Assembly: GCF_003966225.1 (NCBI RefSeq)
Contig: NZ_RXNU01000004.1
Span: forward strand, 248,001-312,000
Direction: 5' to 3'
Origin: Shewanella canadensis
Lineage (GTDB): Bacteria > Pseudomonadota > Gammaproteobacteria > Enterobacterales > Shewanellaceae
Length of the DNA: 64,000 nucleotides
The notes beneath the pieces are model-generated. The model was not told the DNA's origin and searched no databases. It worked only from the letters and a program-made list of their open reading frames with translations. A program made the translations under genes and the position numbers. Positions within the stretch are counted from its first letter, which is position 1, and every line of letters starts with the position of its first letter. Of this stretch, positions 54,060 to 62,360 are shown piece by piece.

Positions 54060-56246
54060 ATGGAAATCAAAGTTAATTTTCTCGACAATCTTAGACTGGA
54101 AGCGAAGTTTGATGATTTTACCGTCACCGCAGATCAGCCTATTCGCTACAAAGGCGATGGCTCTGCTCCCAGCCCTTTTGATTATTTCTTAGCATCATCA
54201 GCGCTTTGTGCGGCCTACTTTATCAAGGTGTACTGCAAGGCGCGTGATATTCCTACGGAAAACATCAGACTGTCACAAAACAACATTGTTGACCCGGAAG
54301 ATCGTTACAACCAAATTTTCCAAATTCAGGTAGAGCTGCCTGATGATATTTCAGAGAAAGATAGAGTCGGCATTTTACGTTCGATAGAACGCTGCACCGT
54401 TAAGAAGGTGGTACAGACAGGCCCTGAATTTAAGATTGAAACGGTTGAAAACCTCGAATCAGATGCCAATGCCATGTTGATGGGACAACCCGATGGCGAT
54501 GTCAGTACCTACATCTTGGGTAAAGATCTGCCGCTTGAGCAAACCATCTCCAACATGACGGGTATGTTAGCCGATCTCGGTATGAAGATAGAGATATCTT
54601 CGTGGCGCAACATTGTCCCTAATGTGTGGTCGTTACATATTCGCGATGCGGCATCACCTTCGTGTTTTACCAATGGTAAAGGTGCCACTAAAGAAAGTGC
54701 GCTTTGCTCGGCACTCGGTGAGTTTATCGAACGCTTAAACTGCAACTTTTTCTATAACGATCAATTTTTCGGTGAAGAGATTGCCAACAGTGAATTTGTT
54801 CATTACCCCAATGAAAAGTGGTTTGAGTTAGAAGACGACGATGCATTGCCGGCGGGGATCTTAGATGAGCATTGTTTAGACATTTACAACCCAGATGGTG
54901 AGTTGGCGGGTTCTAATCTTATCGATACCAACTCAGGCATGGTTGAACGTGGTATCTGTACTATTCCGTATGTTCGCCATAGTGATGGTGAAACGGTGCA
55001 TTTTCCGTCTAACTTAATCGAAAACCTGTTCCTGAGTAATGGTATGAGCGCGGGTAACAACCTGCAAGAAGCCAAGGTGCAGTGTTTATCAGAAATTTTT
55101 GAGCGCGCCGTTAAAAGACAAATTATTGAACAAGAAATTGTCTTGCCTGATGTACCTATGCAAGTGTTAGAAAAGTATCCGAGTATCCTGGCTGGTATTC
55201 AAGGCTTGGAAGTACAAGGCTTCCCAGTTGTCGTTAAAGACGCGTCCCTTGGTGGTCAATTCCCGGTTATGTGTGTCACGCTGATGAACCCAAGAACGGG
55301 TGGGGTATTTGCCTCTTTTGGTGCGCATCCAAGCTTTGAAGTGGCGCTAGAGCGCAGCTTAACCGAGCTATTACAGGGTCGAAGCTTCGAAGGTTTAAAC
55401 GACGTACCTAAACCTACTTTCGACAGCATGACGGTGACTGAGCCTGAAAACTTTGTCGAGCACTTTATCGATTCTACCGGTGTTATCTCTTGGCGTTTCT
55501 TCAGTAGCAATCATGACTATGATTTTTGCGAATGGGATTTCTCCGGCACTAACGCAGAAGAATCTGAAAGCTTATTTGGCATATTAGCCGATATTGGCAA
55601 AGAGGCTTACATTGCCGAGTTTGATCAGCTCGGTGCCTCGGTGTGCCGTATTTTGGTACCTGATTACTCAGAAGTGTACCCGGTTGAAGATCTGATTTGG
55701 GATAACACCAATAAATCGCTCGATTATCGTGAAGATATCCTGAATCTTCATTCACTTAATGATGACGAGTTAGCAGGTTTGGTAGAGCGTTTAGAAGAGA
55801 GCCAATTAGATAACCAAACTGATATTCCAACATTGATTGGTATCGTATTTGATGAAAATACCCCATGGGGTCAGTTGACGATTATTGAGCTTAAGATACT
55901 TATCTATCTTGCATCGGGCGAGCTTGAAAATGCCATTGAGCTTGTGGGTGAGTTCCTGCAGTACAATGACAATACAGTTGAACGTGGCTTGTTCTATCAG
56001 GCAGTCAATGCGGTGTTAGAAGTCACCTTAGATGAAGAGTTAGAACTTGAGCACTTTATTCATAATTTCGAAAGAATGTTTGGTAAAGAGACCATGGATA
56101 ACGTGGTTGGCTCAGTGACCGGTGAGGTGAAGTTCTTCGGGCTGACTCAAACCAGCATGAAGCTTGAGGGCATAGAGCCACACCTGAGACTTATTGAAAG
56201 TTACAAGAAATTGCATCAAGCTCGTAAAGCCAAAGCGGTGAGTTAA
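54060..56246 (+). CDS. ycaO: OsmC-YcaO fusion protein
   Basis: A 728-residue cytoplasmic protein. Residues 1-125 form an OsmC-like domain (PSPFDYFLASSALCAAYFIKVYC). Residues of about 160-530 are the YcaO ATP-binding domain (NGKGATKESALCSALGEFIERLN, NNLQEAKVQCLSEIFERAVKRQ, FASFGAHPSFEVALERSLTELLQGR). The rest is helical and TPR-like, as in E. coli YcaO. E. coli YcaO takes part in beta-methylthiolation of ribosomal protein S12 with RimO; members of this superfamily activate amide backbones with ATP. I start at the ATG at 54060 (MEIKVNFLDN), not the GTG 24 bases upstream. A terminator follows. Confidence 0.9.
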   Translation: MEIKVNFLDNLRLEAKFDDFTVTADQPIRYKGDGSAPSPFDYFLASSALCAAYFIKVYCKARDIPTENIRLSQNNIVDPEDRYNQIFQIQVELPDDISEKDRVGILRSIERCTVKKVVQTGPEFKIETVENLESDANAMLMGQPDGDVSTYILGKDLPLEQTISNMTGMLADLGMKIEISSWRNIVPNVWSLHIRDAASPSCFTNGKGATKESALCSALGEFIERLNCNFFYNDQFFGEEIANSEFVHYPNEKWFELEDDDALPAGILDEHCLDIYNPDGELAGSNLIDTNSGMVERGICTIPYVRHSDGETVHFPSNLIENLFLSNGMSAGNNLQEAKVQCLSEIFERAVKRQIIEQEIVLPDVPMQVLEKYPSILAGIQGLEVQGFPVVVKDASLGGQFPVMCVTLMNPRTGGVFASFGAHPSFEVALERSLTELLQGRSFEGLNDVPKPTFDSMTVTEPENFVEHFIDSTGVISWRFFSSNHDYDFCEWDFSGTNAEESESLFGILADIGKEAYIAEFDQLGASVCRILVPDYSEVYPVEDLIWDNTNKSLDYREDILNLHSLNDDELAGLVERLEESQLDNQTDIPTLIGIVFDENTPWGQLTIIELKILIYLASGELENAIELVGEFLQYNDNTVERGLFYQAVNAVLEVTLDEELELEHFIHNFERMFGKETMDNVVGSVTGEVKFFGLTQTSMKLEGIEPHLRLIESYKKLHQARKAKAVS

Positions 56247-56302
56247 TCTCAGCAATTTGCATTCAATTTGTATTCAATTTGTATTAGTTTGATACAGATA
56301 AC

Positions 56303-56328
56303 AAGCCCGTCAATTGATGGGCTTTTTA
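56303..56328 (+). terminator. Terminator after the OsmC-YcaO gene
   Basis: AAGCCCGTC pairs with GATGGGCTT (one G-T pair) around AATT, followed by a T run. Confidence 0.85.
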
Positions 56329-56523
56329 TTAGCCCCATTTTATACCCCTTAACGACCAAAGTCTGGATATGCAGTAAAGTAGCCCAGTGTTTGTGACGAT
56401 AATTTGAGCATTGAACGCCAGTAATAAACAGGATATGTTGTTAATTGATAACGAGGGCTATAGTTATCACTAGACCTACAGCTCGTGAAGCATGGTAGTT
56501 AGGTGCCATAGCAAGGAGGCTAC

Positions 56524-56793
56524 ATGCCAAAGAAAACTGTCGTTGGTGAATTCGAAGGTAATAAATTTGTACTGGAAAATACTTGGCTAAGCGGTGCTAA
56601 GCTCTTTCATGGAGGTGAGTTAGTGGCATCAAACAGTGAGCAGTTTGCTTTAGATAAGAACAAGGCAATTATGAGTGCAAAGGTTATGATTGGCGAGGTT
56701 GAGAGGTTAGTTGAGGTTTTTGCATATGCAATATTTACAGTGAAGCTACAAATTAGAATCGACGGTAAAAAAATTGCCGGTGACAAACTCTAA
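56524..56793 (+). CDS. Small hypothetical protein
   Basis: An 89-residue protein preceded by a strong AAGGAGG site four bases before the ATG, which makes it a credible gene. It starts MPKKTVVGEFEGNKF and is predicted to be mostly beta strand, with a hydrophobic stretch (LVEVFAYAIFTVKLQI) near the C-terminus and no signal peptide. I do not recognise the family. Confidence 0.65.
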   Translation: MPKKTVVGEFEGNKFVLENTWLSGAKLFHGGELVASNSEQFALDKNKAIMSAKVMIGEVERLVEVFAYAIFTVKLQIRIDGKKIAGDKL

Positions 56794-56858
56794 ATACTCA
56801 ACTTCTACAGCAAGCGTTAAGAGGTTATTCGGTTTTAAACTGAAGATGCTTCAAATAA

Positions 56859-56893
56859 AAAGCCATCGGCATTTTTGATGCTCGATGGCTTGT
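56859..56893 (+). terminator. Terminator after the small hypothetical gene
   Basis: AAAGCCATCG pairs with CGATGGCTT around a 14-nt loop, almost the same sequence as at 51703-51736. Confidence 0.75.
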
Positions 56894-57009
56894 TCTCAAA
56901 TCGTATTCAAGCACAACTGTCCTGACACAGAGGAGTCTGGCGCGTACTCAACAACGCGGGGATCTGCTACACTGGTTTTGATTATTTTTTAACTTAAGAT
57001 CAATTTGTT

Positions 57010-57819
57010 ATGCAGCGCCCACCACTACGCCAAGCCAAAACTATCGATAACGTTTTTAATAGTGCCTATTGGCACCTTGGCCAGCAAGATTTTACCATTA
57101 ATGAAATTCGCACCAAGCTTGAGCGTAAAACCGAAAACCAAGAATGGATTGATATCGTACTCGCCAAACTAATAGAGAACGGTTATTTAAAAAATAACTA
57201 TGACTTTGCTATACGCTATTGCGAGTTGGCCTTTAGTAATGAACTCGGTACTGGCGCGATAAGACGTAAGTTACAACTGCGCGGCGTACCCGCTACAGAG
57301 ATTGATACCGCTATAGAGCAAGTGATGGATGAGCAAAAAGTCGATGCCTTTGAGATGGCCACATCCAGGCTGCTAAGCAAATATGATAACTTTTATGGCA
57401 CCAACAGAGAAAAAGTCTATGCCCAGATGGCCACAAAAGGGTTTTCCCGATTAGAAATCGACCACGCATTATCACAACATCCAGAACGTGAAACATTGCG
57501 CAGTAAATTAGCCGTAAAAGCAGACAAAGCCGACTTAACAACTGAAATAATCAAACTATTTAATAAAGGTAAAGGCGAAACCCTCATCCTGCAGGAATTA
57601 AAGCAGCGACTGATTGATGTGAGCGATTTCGAAGATACCTTGTATCAATTAATGCTAACAGGCGATATCGATTTTTATCAAAGCTGTAAAAATGAGCTGG
57701 CTAAAAAGCGCTATGACTTATCGGACTATAAAGAAAAGTCGAAAGCGTATGCGTATTTATCCCGTAAAGGGTTCGGCAGTGATGAAATAAAAGAGGCAAT
57801 GAATCCGGATGATAACTAA
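57010..57819 (+). CDS. RecX-like regulatory protein, long form
   Basis: A 269-residue helical protein built of RecX three-helix modules: the first around residues 12-60 (AYWHLGQQDFTINEIRTKLERK), the second around 65-110 (IRRKLQLRGVPATEIDTAIEQV), the third around 115-155 (VYAQMATKGFSRLEIDHALSQ), and a fourth near the end (AYAYLSRKGFGSDEIKEAM). RecX binds RecA filaments and limits recombination. E. coli RecX is 166 residues and sits beside recA; no recA is here, so this is probably a second, extended family member. Confidence 0.8.
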   Translation: MQRPPLRQAKTIDNVFNSAYWHLGQQDFTINEIRTKLERKTENQEWIDIVLAKLIENGYLKNNYDFAIRYCELAFSNELGTGAIRRKLQLRGVPATEIDTAIEQVMDEQKVDAFEMATSRLLSKYDNFYGTNREKVYAQMATKGFSRLEIDHALSQHPERETLRSKLAVKADKADLTTEIIKLFNKGKGETLILQELKQRLIDVSDFEDTLYQLMLTGDIDFYQSCKNELAKKRYDLSDYKEKSKAYAYLSRKGFGSDEIKEAMNPDDN

Positions 57820-57859
57820 CTAAAAAAACATCTCAGACCTCTTTATCTATTTCTACTGT

Positions 57860-58333
57860 TTATCTTAACCGTTGCAGTACCACGGTTTGATCGAGAATTG
57901 CTTGAAACGGTTCGTATTCAATTCCACTGTCAAAGATATATTCAGTGACTAATGTGGTGGCCATGCTTAGTAACTCTTCTGACTTCCAAGGTTTCTCAAA
58001 ATAGCTCTCGACTCTGGCTCGATTGATGGCGGCAATGGTGTCCTGATGGGTTGCTTGGCCGGTTAATAAGATCTTTTTAGTCTGATGATAACGGCGCTCT
58101 TGAGAGATCTCGGTGAGAAACTCCACCCCTGTTTTTTCAGGCATGACATGATCAGAAATAACCAAGGCAATATACTCACCCTCAGCATCAAGATCGTCCA
58201 TAACCTCCAGCGCTTCAATCGCCGATTCACAATCTTCGATATTGAAAAAAGCGGCTAACGGAGAGAGATCTTGTAGCACTGCACTCAATACTTCACGTTG
58301 GTCATCAACACAGATTATATTAATTTTTTCCAT
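57860..58333 (-). CDS. Stand-alone receiver-domain response regulator
   Basis: A 157-residue protein with only a receiver domain: acidic pocket (CVDD, 8-11), phosphorylation site Asp61 in VISDHVMPEKTG, the LLTGQAT switch and the YFEKPWKSEEL lysine loop. No DNA-binding or enzymatic output domain follows. Its start overlaps the kinase stop by 14 bases. Such receivers often act through protein contacts or as phosphate sinks. Confidence 0.88.
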   Translation of the reverse strand: MEKINIICVDDQREVLSAVLQDLSPLAAFFNIEDCESAIEALEVMDDLDAEGEYIALVISDHVMPEKTGVEFLTEISQERRYHQTKKILLTGQATHQDTIAAINRARVESYFEKPWKSEELLSMATTLVTEYIFDSGIEYEPFQAILDQTVVLQRLR

Positions 58334-59675
58334 CAGTTCCCTCGATTTCCTGTGCAGGTACAGGCAGTTTTATCCTGAATATGGTTTTTTCATCATTGCT
58401 CATTACCGCAATACTGCCGCCGTAACTGTTTACAATTCGCTGAACGATTGAGAGCCCAAGCCCCAGCCCGAAAGATAACCCACCTTTTTTGGTGGTAAAG
58501 TTCGGTTGAAATATTTTTCTTCGTGTTACTTCATCAATCTCAGGGCCATTGTTAGCAACCGTTATTTGTACCATATTGCGTACGTGACGAGTGGATATCT
58601 CAATAGCTGGCTCAGAGGTATGACTTAACACATCACTGGCATTTTTAATAATGTTGACCCAGATTTGCACCAGCTCGGTTGAACTGGCTTTCAGCTTCGG
58701 CAACACCGCGGGGCTTATTTTTACATTAATGCCACGTAAACTATTGTGCAGCAACGCCAGCGCTTTATTGATGCTATCGTTAACATCCAACCACTCTTCC
58801 GTATCCGTATCGGTTCGGCCTAATTGTTTCACCGACTTAACAATACCCACCGAGTGCTTAGAAGCGAGTCGCATATCATGCAGATCCCTACCGATCTCCC
58901 AATAGCGCAGAGCTTGTTCAATATCGGTTAACCACGATCTGTCGATTTCACCATGAGGCACTGCGCGAGCAAGCTTTCGGGCGCTATCACGGTCAATTCG
59001 ATACTCTTTCATCAGCTCTTTTGCTCTGGCTCTAACCTCTGATGAACTCGCCTTCTGACCATAAAGTAAACCATGATCGAGAAATTGCCTAGTATCCGGG
59101 TGACACTCTTCGATCAGATCAAATACGACTGTCTGTAATCGCTCCGTTTTGCTGTTAATAACACCGACCGCATTATTTAACTCATGAGCAATGCCCGCGG
59201 CCAGCTGCCCTAACGTGGTCATCTGCTCGGCGGTATTTAGCTTGTTCTGTACCGCTTCGCGCTCAACCGCTTCCATGCTGGCTCGGCGCTGTCTGCGCGC
59301 TAACTCTTTAACTATCACGGGTGTAAATTGAGCCGTTAGCGGGCCATATTTTTCTGGCGATACCACAGGTGTCGAAGTATCAATCCAAGCAAGCTCGCTG
59401 TTCTCTTTTGCGATCACAGTCGTTGACGCTTCGAGAGTTTCTGCAAAAAAACTGTGCACGCCAATAAAGGTTCCAGCGGGTGCGGTAAACACCTTGGTCT
59501 TTCTGTCTTTGGCTGTGGAAGAGAAAAAACCTTCTAACTCTCCAGATTTTACCCAATAGAGGCGATCGTTATAACCCGCCTGTTTTAAGACTACCTCGCC
59601 TGCAGGAATCGTTATTTGACGAAATGGATTCTCGAAATAATCTTCTATGAGTCGTTGTAGCGTCACTTTTTCCAT
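58320..59675 (-). CDS. Soluble histidine kinase with N-terminal cyclic-nucleotide-binding domain
   Basis: A 451-residue kinase with no membrane helix. Residues 10-110 are a cNMP-binding fold (ITIPAGEVVLKQAGYNDRLYWVKSG...APAGTFIGV). The dimerisation helix has the phospho-accepting His164 (LAAGIAHELNNAVGVI), and the ATPase domain has NIIKNASDVL and FGLGLGLSIVQRIV. It is close to known cNMP-kinase plus receiver pairs. The canonical cAMP-binding arginine was not confirmed, so the ligand is open. It lies between the DASS transporter and the receiver gene on one strand, suggesting that it links transport with internal signalling. Confidence 0.88.
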   Translation of the reverse strand: MEKVTLQRLIEDYFENPFRQITIPAGEVVLKQAGYNDRLYWVKSGELEGFFSSTAKDRKTKVFTAPAGTFIGVHSFFAETLEASTTVIAKENSELAWIDTSTPVVSPEKYGPLTAQFTPVIVKELARRQRRASMEAVEREAVQNKLNTAEQMTTLGQLAAGIAHELNNAVGVINSKTERLQTVVFDLIEECHPDTRQFLDHGLLYGQKASSSEVRARAKELMKEYRIDRDSARKLARAVPHGEIDRSWLTDIEQALRYWEIGRDLHDMRLASKHSVGIVKSVKQLGRTDTDTEEWLDVNDSINKALALLHNSLRGINVKISPAVLPKLKASSTELVQIWVNIIKNASDVLSHTSEPAIEISTRHVRNMVQITVANNGPEIDEVTRRKIFQPNFTTKKGGLSFGLGLGLSIVQRIVNSYGGSIAVMSNDEKTIFRIKLPVPAQEIEGTDGKN

Positions 59676-59718
59676 TGTTACTCTCTAAAGGATATAGCGC
59701 TAGGCTACTATCCGTTTC

Positions 59719-59795
59719 GCTCAGGGTTGTTTATTAAAACAGACGCTCAGGGCTGTTTATTTAAAACAGATGCTCAGGGCTGTCCAATAAAACCC
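59719..59795. repeat. Tandem repeat of the DASS gene 3' end
   Basis: Two units of 26-27 bp (GCTCAGGG.TGTTTATT.AAAACAGA) and a third that overlaps the last codons of the transporter gene (59772-59795). Each of the outer units contains a short TGTTT/AAACA dyad. Confidence 0.8.
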
Positions 59796-61207
59796 GTGAT
59801 GTTCAAGATCCACACCATCACAAAGCTCAGTGAGACACCTAATACGCCAAGAATTATCCCAATTTTTGCCATCTGGTTAGTCTGAACGTGGCCTGTTGCA
59901 TGTGCCAATGCATTCGGTGGCGTACTAATTGGCAACGACATACCGAGCGAAGCGGCGAAGGTAACAACTAAAATCAATGTTATCTCACCTCCGAGCGGCG
60001 TTAATGATGTCATCGACGTGCCTAAAGCCGCCATAATTGGCATTAATAAGTTCGCGGTTGCCGTATGTGACATAAAGTTAGCCATAATCAAACATAGCAT
60101 CGCCGCCCCTAGCAATACCACATATGGTGAGAAGGCATCAAATGGGATACTGTGAACCATCAAGCGTGCCAGTCCTGTTTTATCGAGCGCGAGCCCTAAT
60201 GCTATACCACCCGAAACCAGCCATAAAACATCCCAAGAGATCTTCTTAAGATCCTCTTTATTGATAATGCCGGTTAAAGAGAAAATGGCCACAGGGATCA
60301 AAGCAACGGTGTAAGAATTCATGCCATGACGAGATCCCATCAACCATAATCCGATGGTCATAATGAAGGTGATGTAAACGGTAATCGCTTTTGGCGTTTT
60401 TAAAAATTTCCCCTTTATTTTAAGCTCTATCTTCTCTTGCTTAGCGGGAAACAGATGGTTAATCAGGAACCAGGAAGCGGTCATCATCACCACCACAAAT
60501 GGCACACCAAACATCATCCATTCACCAAAGGTAATGAGGTTATCGTCCACTAAATATTTAAGGGCAATAGCATTAGGAGGGGTTCCGATTGGGGTGCCGA
60601 TACCACCAATATTGGCCGCAACAGGAATGCATAATGCGAACGCAATTTTACCGGGATCTTTCGGACCAAACAGCGCGATAACCGGGGTTAAAATCGACAA
60701 CATCATCGCTGTGGTGGCGGTGTTCGACATGAACATCGAAAAGATGCCGGTGATCAGCATTAAACCTAGCATCACAAAACGAGGTTCACTGCCAAACGGC
60801 TTTAATAACACCCTGGCCAAGTTGATATCCAAACGATATTTGGTTGCCGCCATCGCTAAGAAAAAGCCACCAAGAAACAGCATAATGATTGGACTTGAAA
60901 AGGTCGCCATTATCTCGTTGTATTTTAACAATTCACCAAAGTTGCTTTGATCTTCGCCTAAGCGGAAAAGGATGAAACCTTTATCGGACAGCAGCAATAA
61001 CTCTAATACGATAATAACTACGGATGTAGCATAAATTGGAATAGGCTCCATCACCCAACACAGAGCCGCCAATAGAAATATCGCAATCACTCGTTGTTGT
61101 ATGATCGTTAAACCATCAAGAGGGAAAAAGCTGGTGGGAAGGGATAAAACAATCAGAGGGATAAGAATGGGGATTATGTACTTCAAGTATTGGCGCATAC
61201 AATGCAA
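59774..61207 (-). CDS. DASS (SLC13) family sodium:dicarboxylate/anion symporter
   Basis: A 477-residue, roughly eleven-helix transporter. The two substrate motifs are present: SNTATTAMMLSI in the first half and SHTATANLLMPI in the second, with NIGGIGTPIGTPPNAIAL between. This family takes up succinate and other C4 dicarboxylates, citrate or sulfate with sodium. A TTG at 61207 lies seven bases after AAGGA; the ATG at 61198 is possible but farther away. A palindrome lies 45 bases upstream. It is the first gene of a leftward cluster with the kinase and receiver. Confidence 0.9.
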   Translation of the reverse strand: MHCMRQYLKYIIPILIPLIVLSLPTSFFPLDGLTIIQQRVIAIFLLAALCWVMEPIPIYATSVVIIVLELLLLSDKGFILFRLGEDQSNFGELLKYNEIMATFSSPIIMLFLGGFFLAMAATKYRLDINLARVLLKPFGSEPRFVMLGLMLITGIFSMFMSNTATTAMMLSILTPVIALFGPKDPGKIAFALCIPVAANIGGIGTPIGTPPNAIALKYLVDDNLITFGEWMMFGVPFVVVMMTASWFLINHLFPAKQEKIELKIKGKFLKTPKAITVYITFIMTIGLWLMGSRHGMNSYTVALIPVAIFSLTGIINKEDLKKISWDVLWLVSGGIALGLALDKTGLARLMVHSIPFDAFSPYVVLLGAAMLCLIMANFMSHTATANLLMPIMAALGTSMTSLTPLGGEITLILVVTFAASLGMSLPISTPPNALAHATGHVQTNQMAKIGIILGVLGVSLSFVMVWILNITGFIGQP

Positions 61208-61241
61208 ATTCCTTCTTAAACAAACGAGGTCTTTTACTATA

Positions 61242-61256
61242 TAAACAAGTTGTTTA
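61242..61256. promoter_or_regulatory. Palindrome upstream of the DASS gene
   Basis: TAAACAA-G-TTGTTTA is a perfect 7-bp dyad about 40 bases before the start, a likely operator. Confidence 0.55.
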
Positions 61257-61334
61257 CATAATAAAAGAATTATCCATTAAACATAGATCTGCTACTTGGC
61301 GTCAGATCACCATTTAGACAAACCGCAAGAAAAT

Positions 61335-61362
61335 GTGGGGATTCGTCAGACTCTGCCCCCAC
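61335..61362 (-). terminator. Hairpin after the small lipoprotein gene
   Basis: GTGGGG pairs with CCCCAC; on the minus strand it is followed by ATTTTCTT. It lies between the lipoprotein stop and the DASS promoter. Confidence 0.5.
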
Positions 61363-61560
61363 TTTCTATAGCGATACCATTAACCTGGCGGTATTTTGCT
61401 ATTTAGTTTGTTTGCATTTCGGCTAAATAGCCGACACTTTACAGGTAGTTGGAGTGATGGTTTGATTGGTAGGTGGACATTTAGTTGAGAAGACTATTTT
61501 TTATTGAATCGTTTATATCAAGGCGTTTCTATGAAAGAGAGGCAAAAGGTCAATCACTGC

Positions 61561-61776
61561 TTAACTTTCATCCTCTTTTGCCAGTTTTCCAGCTTTTACG
61601 TTATCTTTAATTTCCTTATTGACTAACTTTCGGCATTCAGATTTTTCAGAATTACTTTGAGAGCCGGTTTGAGAGTGGCACAAACCTCTAGCGACCAATT
61701 CAGATGCCAAGTTTGAGCAACCTGAACCCATTAACACCATGAAACCTATTGCGATAAATCCATTAACTTTTACCAT
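61561..61776 (-). CDS. Small lipoprotein, unknown function
   Basis: A 71-residue protein with a lipoprotein signal peptide ending GSGC (Cys20 lipidated). The mature part of about 50 residues is polar and charged, with two more cysteines (RGLCHS, SECRKL) that may form a disulfide. I do not recognise the family. A possible 29-codon frame ends nine bases before its ATG. Confidence 0.65.
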   Translation of the reverse strand: MVKVNGFIAIGFMVLMGSGCSNLASELVARGLCHSQTGSQSNSEKSECRKLVNKEIKDNVKAGKLAKEDES

Positions 61777-61785
61777 TTTTCATCC

Positions 61786-61875
61786 CTAAAATTTCAATAA
61801 GTCTGCGTATTCCAGCGGTTGCGATCTTTTTGATTTAAACCAATCACTTAAATCATCCTTGTTCTGTCCCCCCAT
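61786..61875 (-). CDS. Possible very small ORF upstream of the lipoprotein
   Basis: A 29-codon frame (MGGQNKDDLSDWFKSKR onward) ending TAG nine bases before the lipoprotein ATG. The frame stays open for about 20 codons farther upstream (CWGNCHNSFTWGK), so this may be the tail of a decayed gene. No ribosome site or homologue is recognised. Confidence 0.25.
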   Translation of the reverse strand: MGGQNKDDLSDWFKSKRSQPLEYADLLKF

Positions 61876-62034
61876 TTTACCCCAAGTGAACGAATTGTGG
61901 CAGTTTCCCCAGCAAATGAACGTAGATATCCATTGTTAATTAATAAGTTCACAATAATAGCAGTTAACTTATAAGCCATTTTCAGTTACTAACTGGAATT
62001 ATACAGCCTAAGTTCTTAAGCCCTTTATAACTAT

Positions 62035-62178
62035 TTAACTGTGGGTGGCACCGTTAATTCTCAGGTTAAATGCTTCCAGCGCCGGACCTGCCCAGATCTG
62101 GTAATCCATCTCACGGCCAACTTCACCAGAATTAGCCCCGCGGCTGGAAAACCCAAGATACCAGCGGAAGATAAGCGC
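62035..62178 (-). pseudogene. pfaD: pfaD C-terminal remnant, copy 1
   Basis: A 47-codon open frame on the minus strand beginning after an in-frame TAG. It encodes ALIFRWYLGFSSRGAN followed by SGEVGREMDYQIWAGP and ALEAFN, then an unrelated end. This matches the C-terminal region of PfaD (ALVFRWYLGLSSRWAN...GREMDYQIW.GP...AFN), the flavin enoyl reductase of polyunsaturated fatty acid synthesis common in marine Shewanella. The rest of the 540-residue protein is absent. It is a gene relic, not a functional enzyme. Confidence 0.7.
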
Positions 62179-62360
62179 CTATATTGGCTAATTTTGACAC
62201 AGAAATGCTCAATCTCTATTCTCTCAGGCCATAAAGACCATATGGCCTCGCACTGGCTGAAGCTGCTTGACTTTATAAACACCAAACCTGATTAATTGAT
62301 TCGGTGCCAATAAGCCGCACCCTAGAGCAGATGTTGGGTGGCCGGCTCAGCTGCCTGTTA

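Noticed and set aside
62041..62295. 84-codon plus-strand and 74-codon minus-strand frames
   Set aside because: They overlap the pfaD relic in other frames; the relic frame has the recognisable family motifs.
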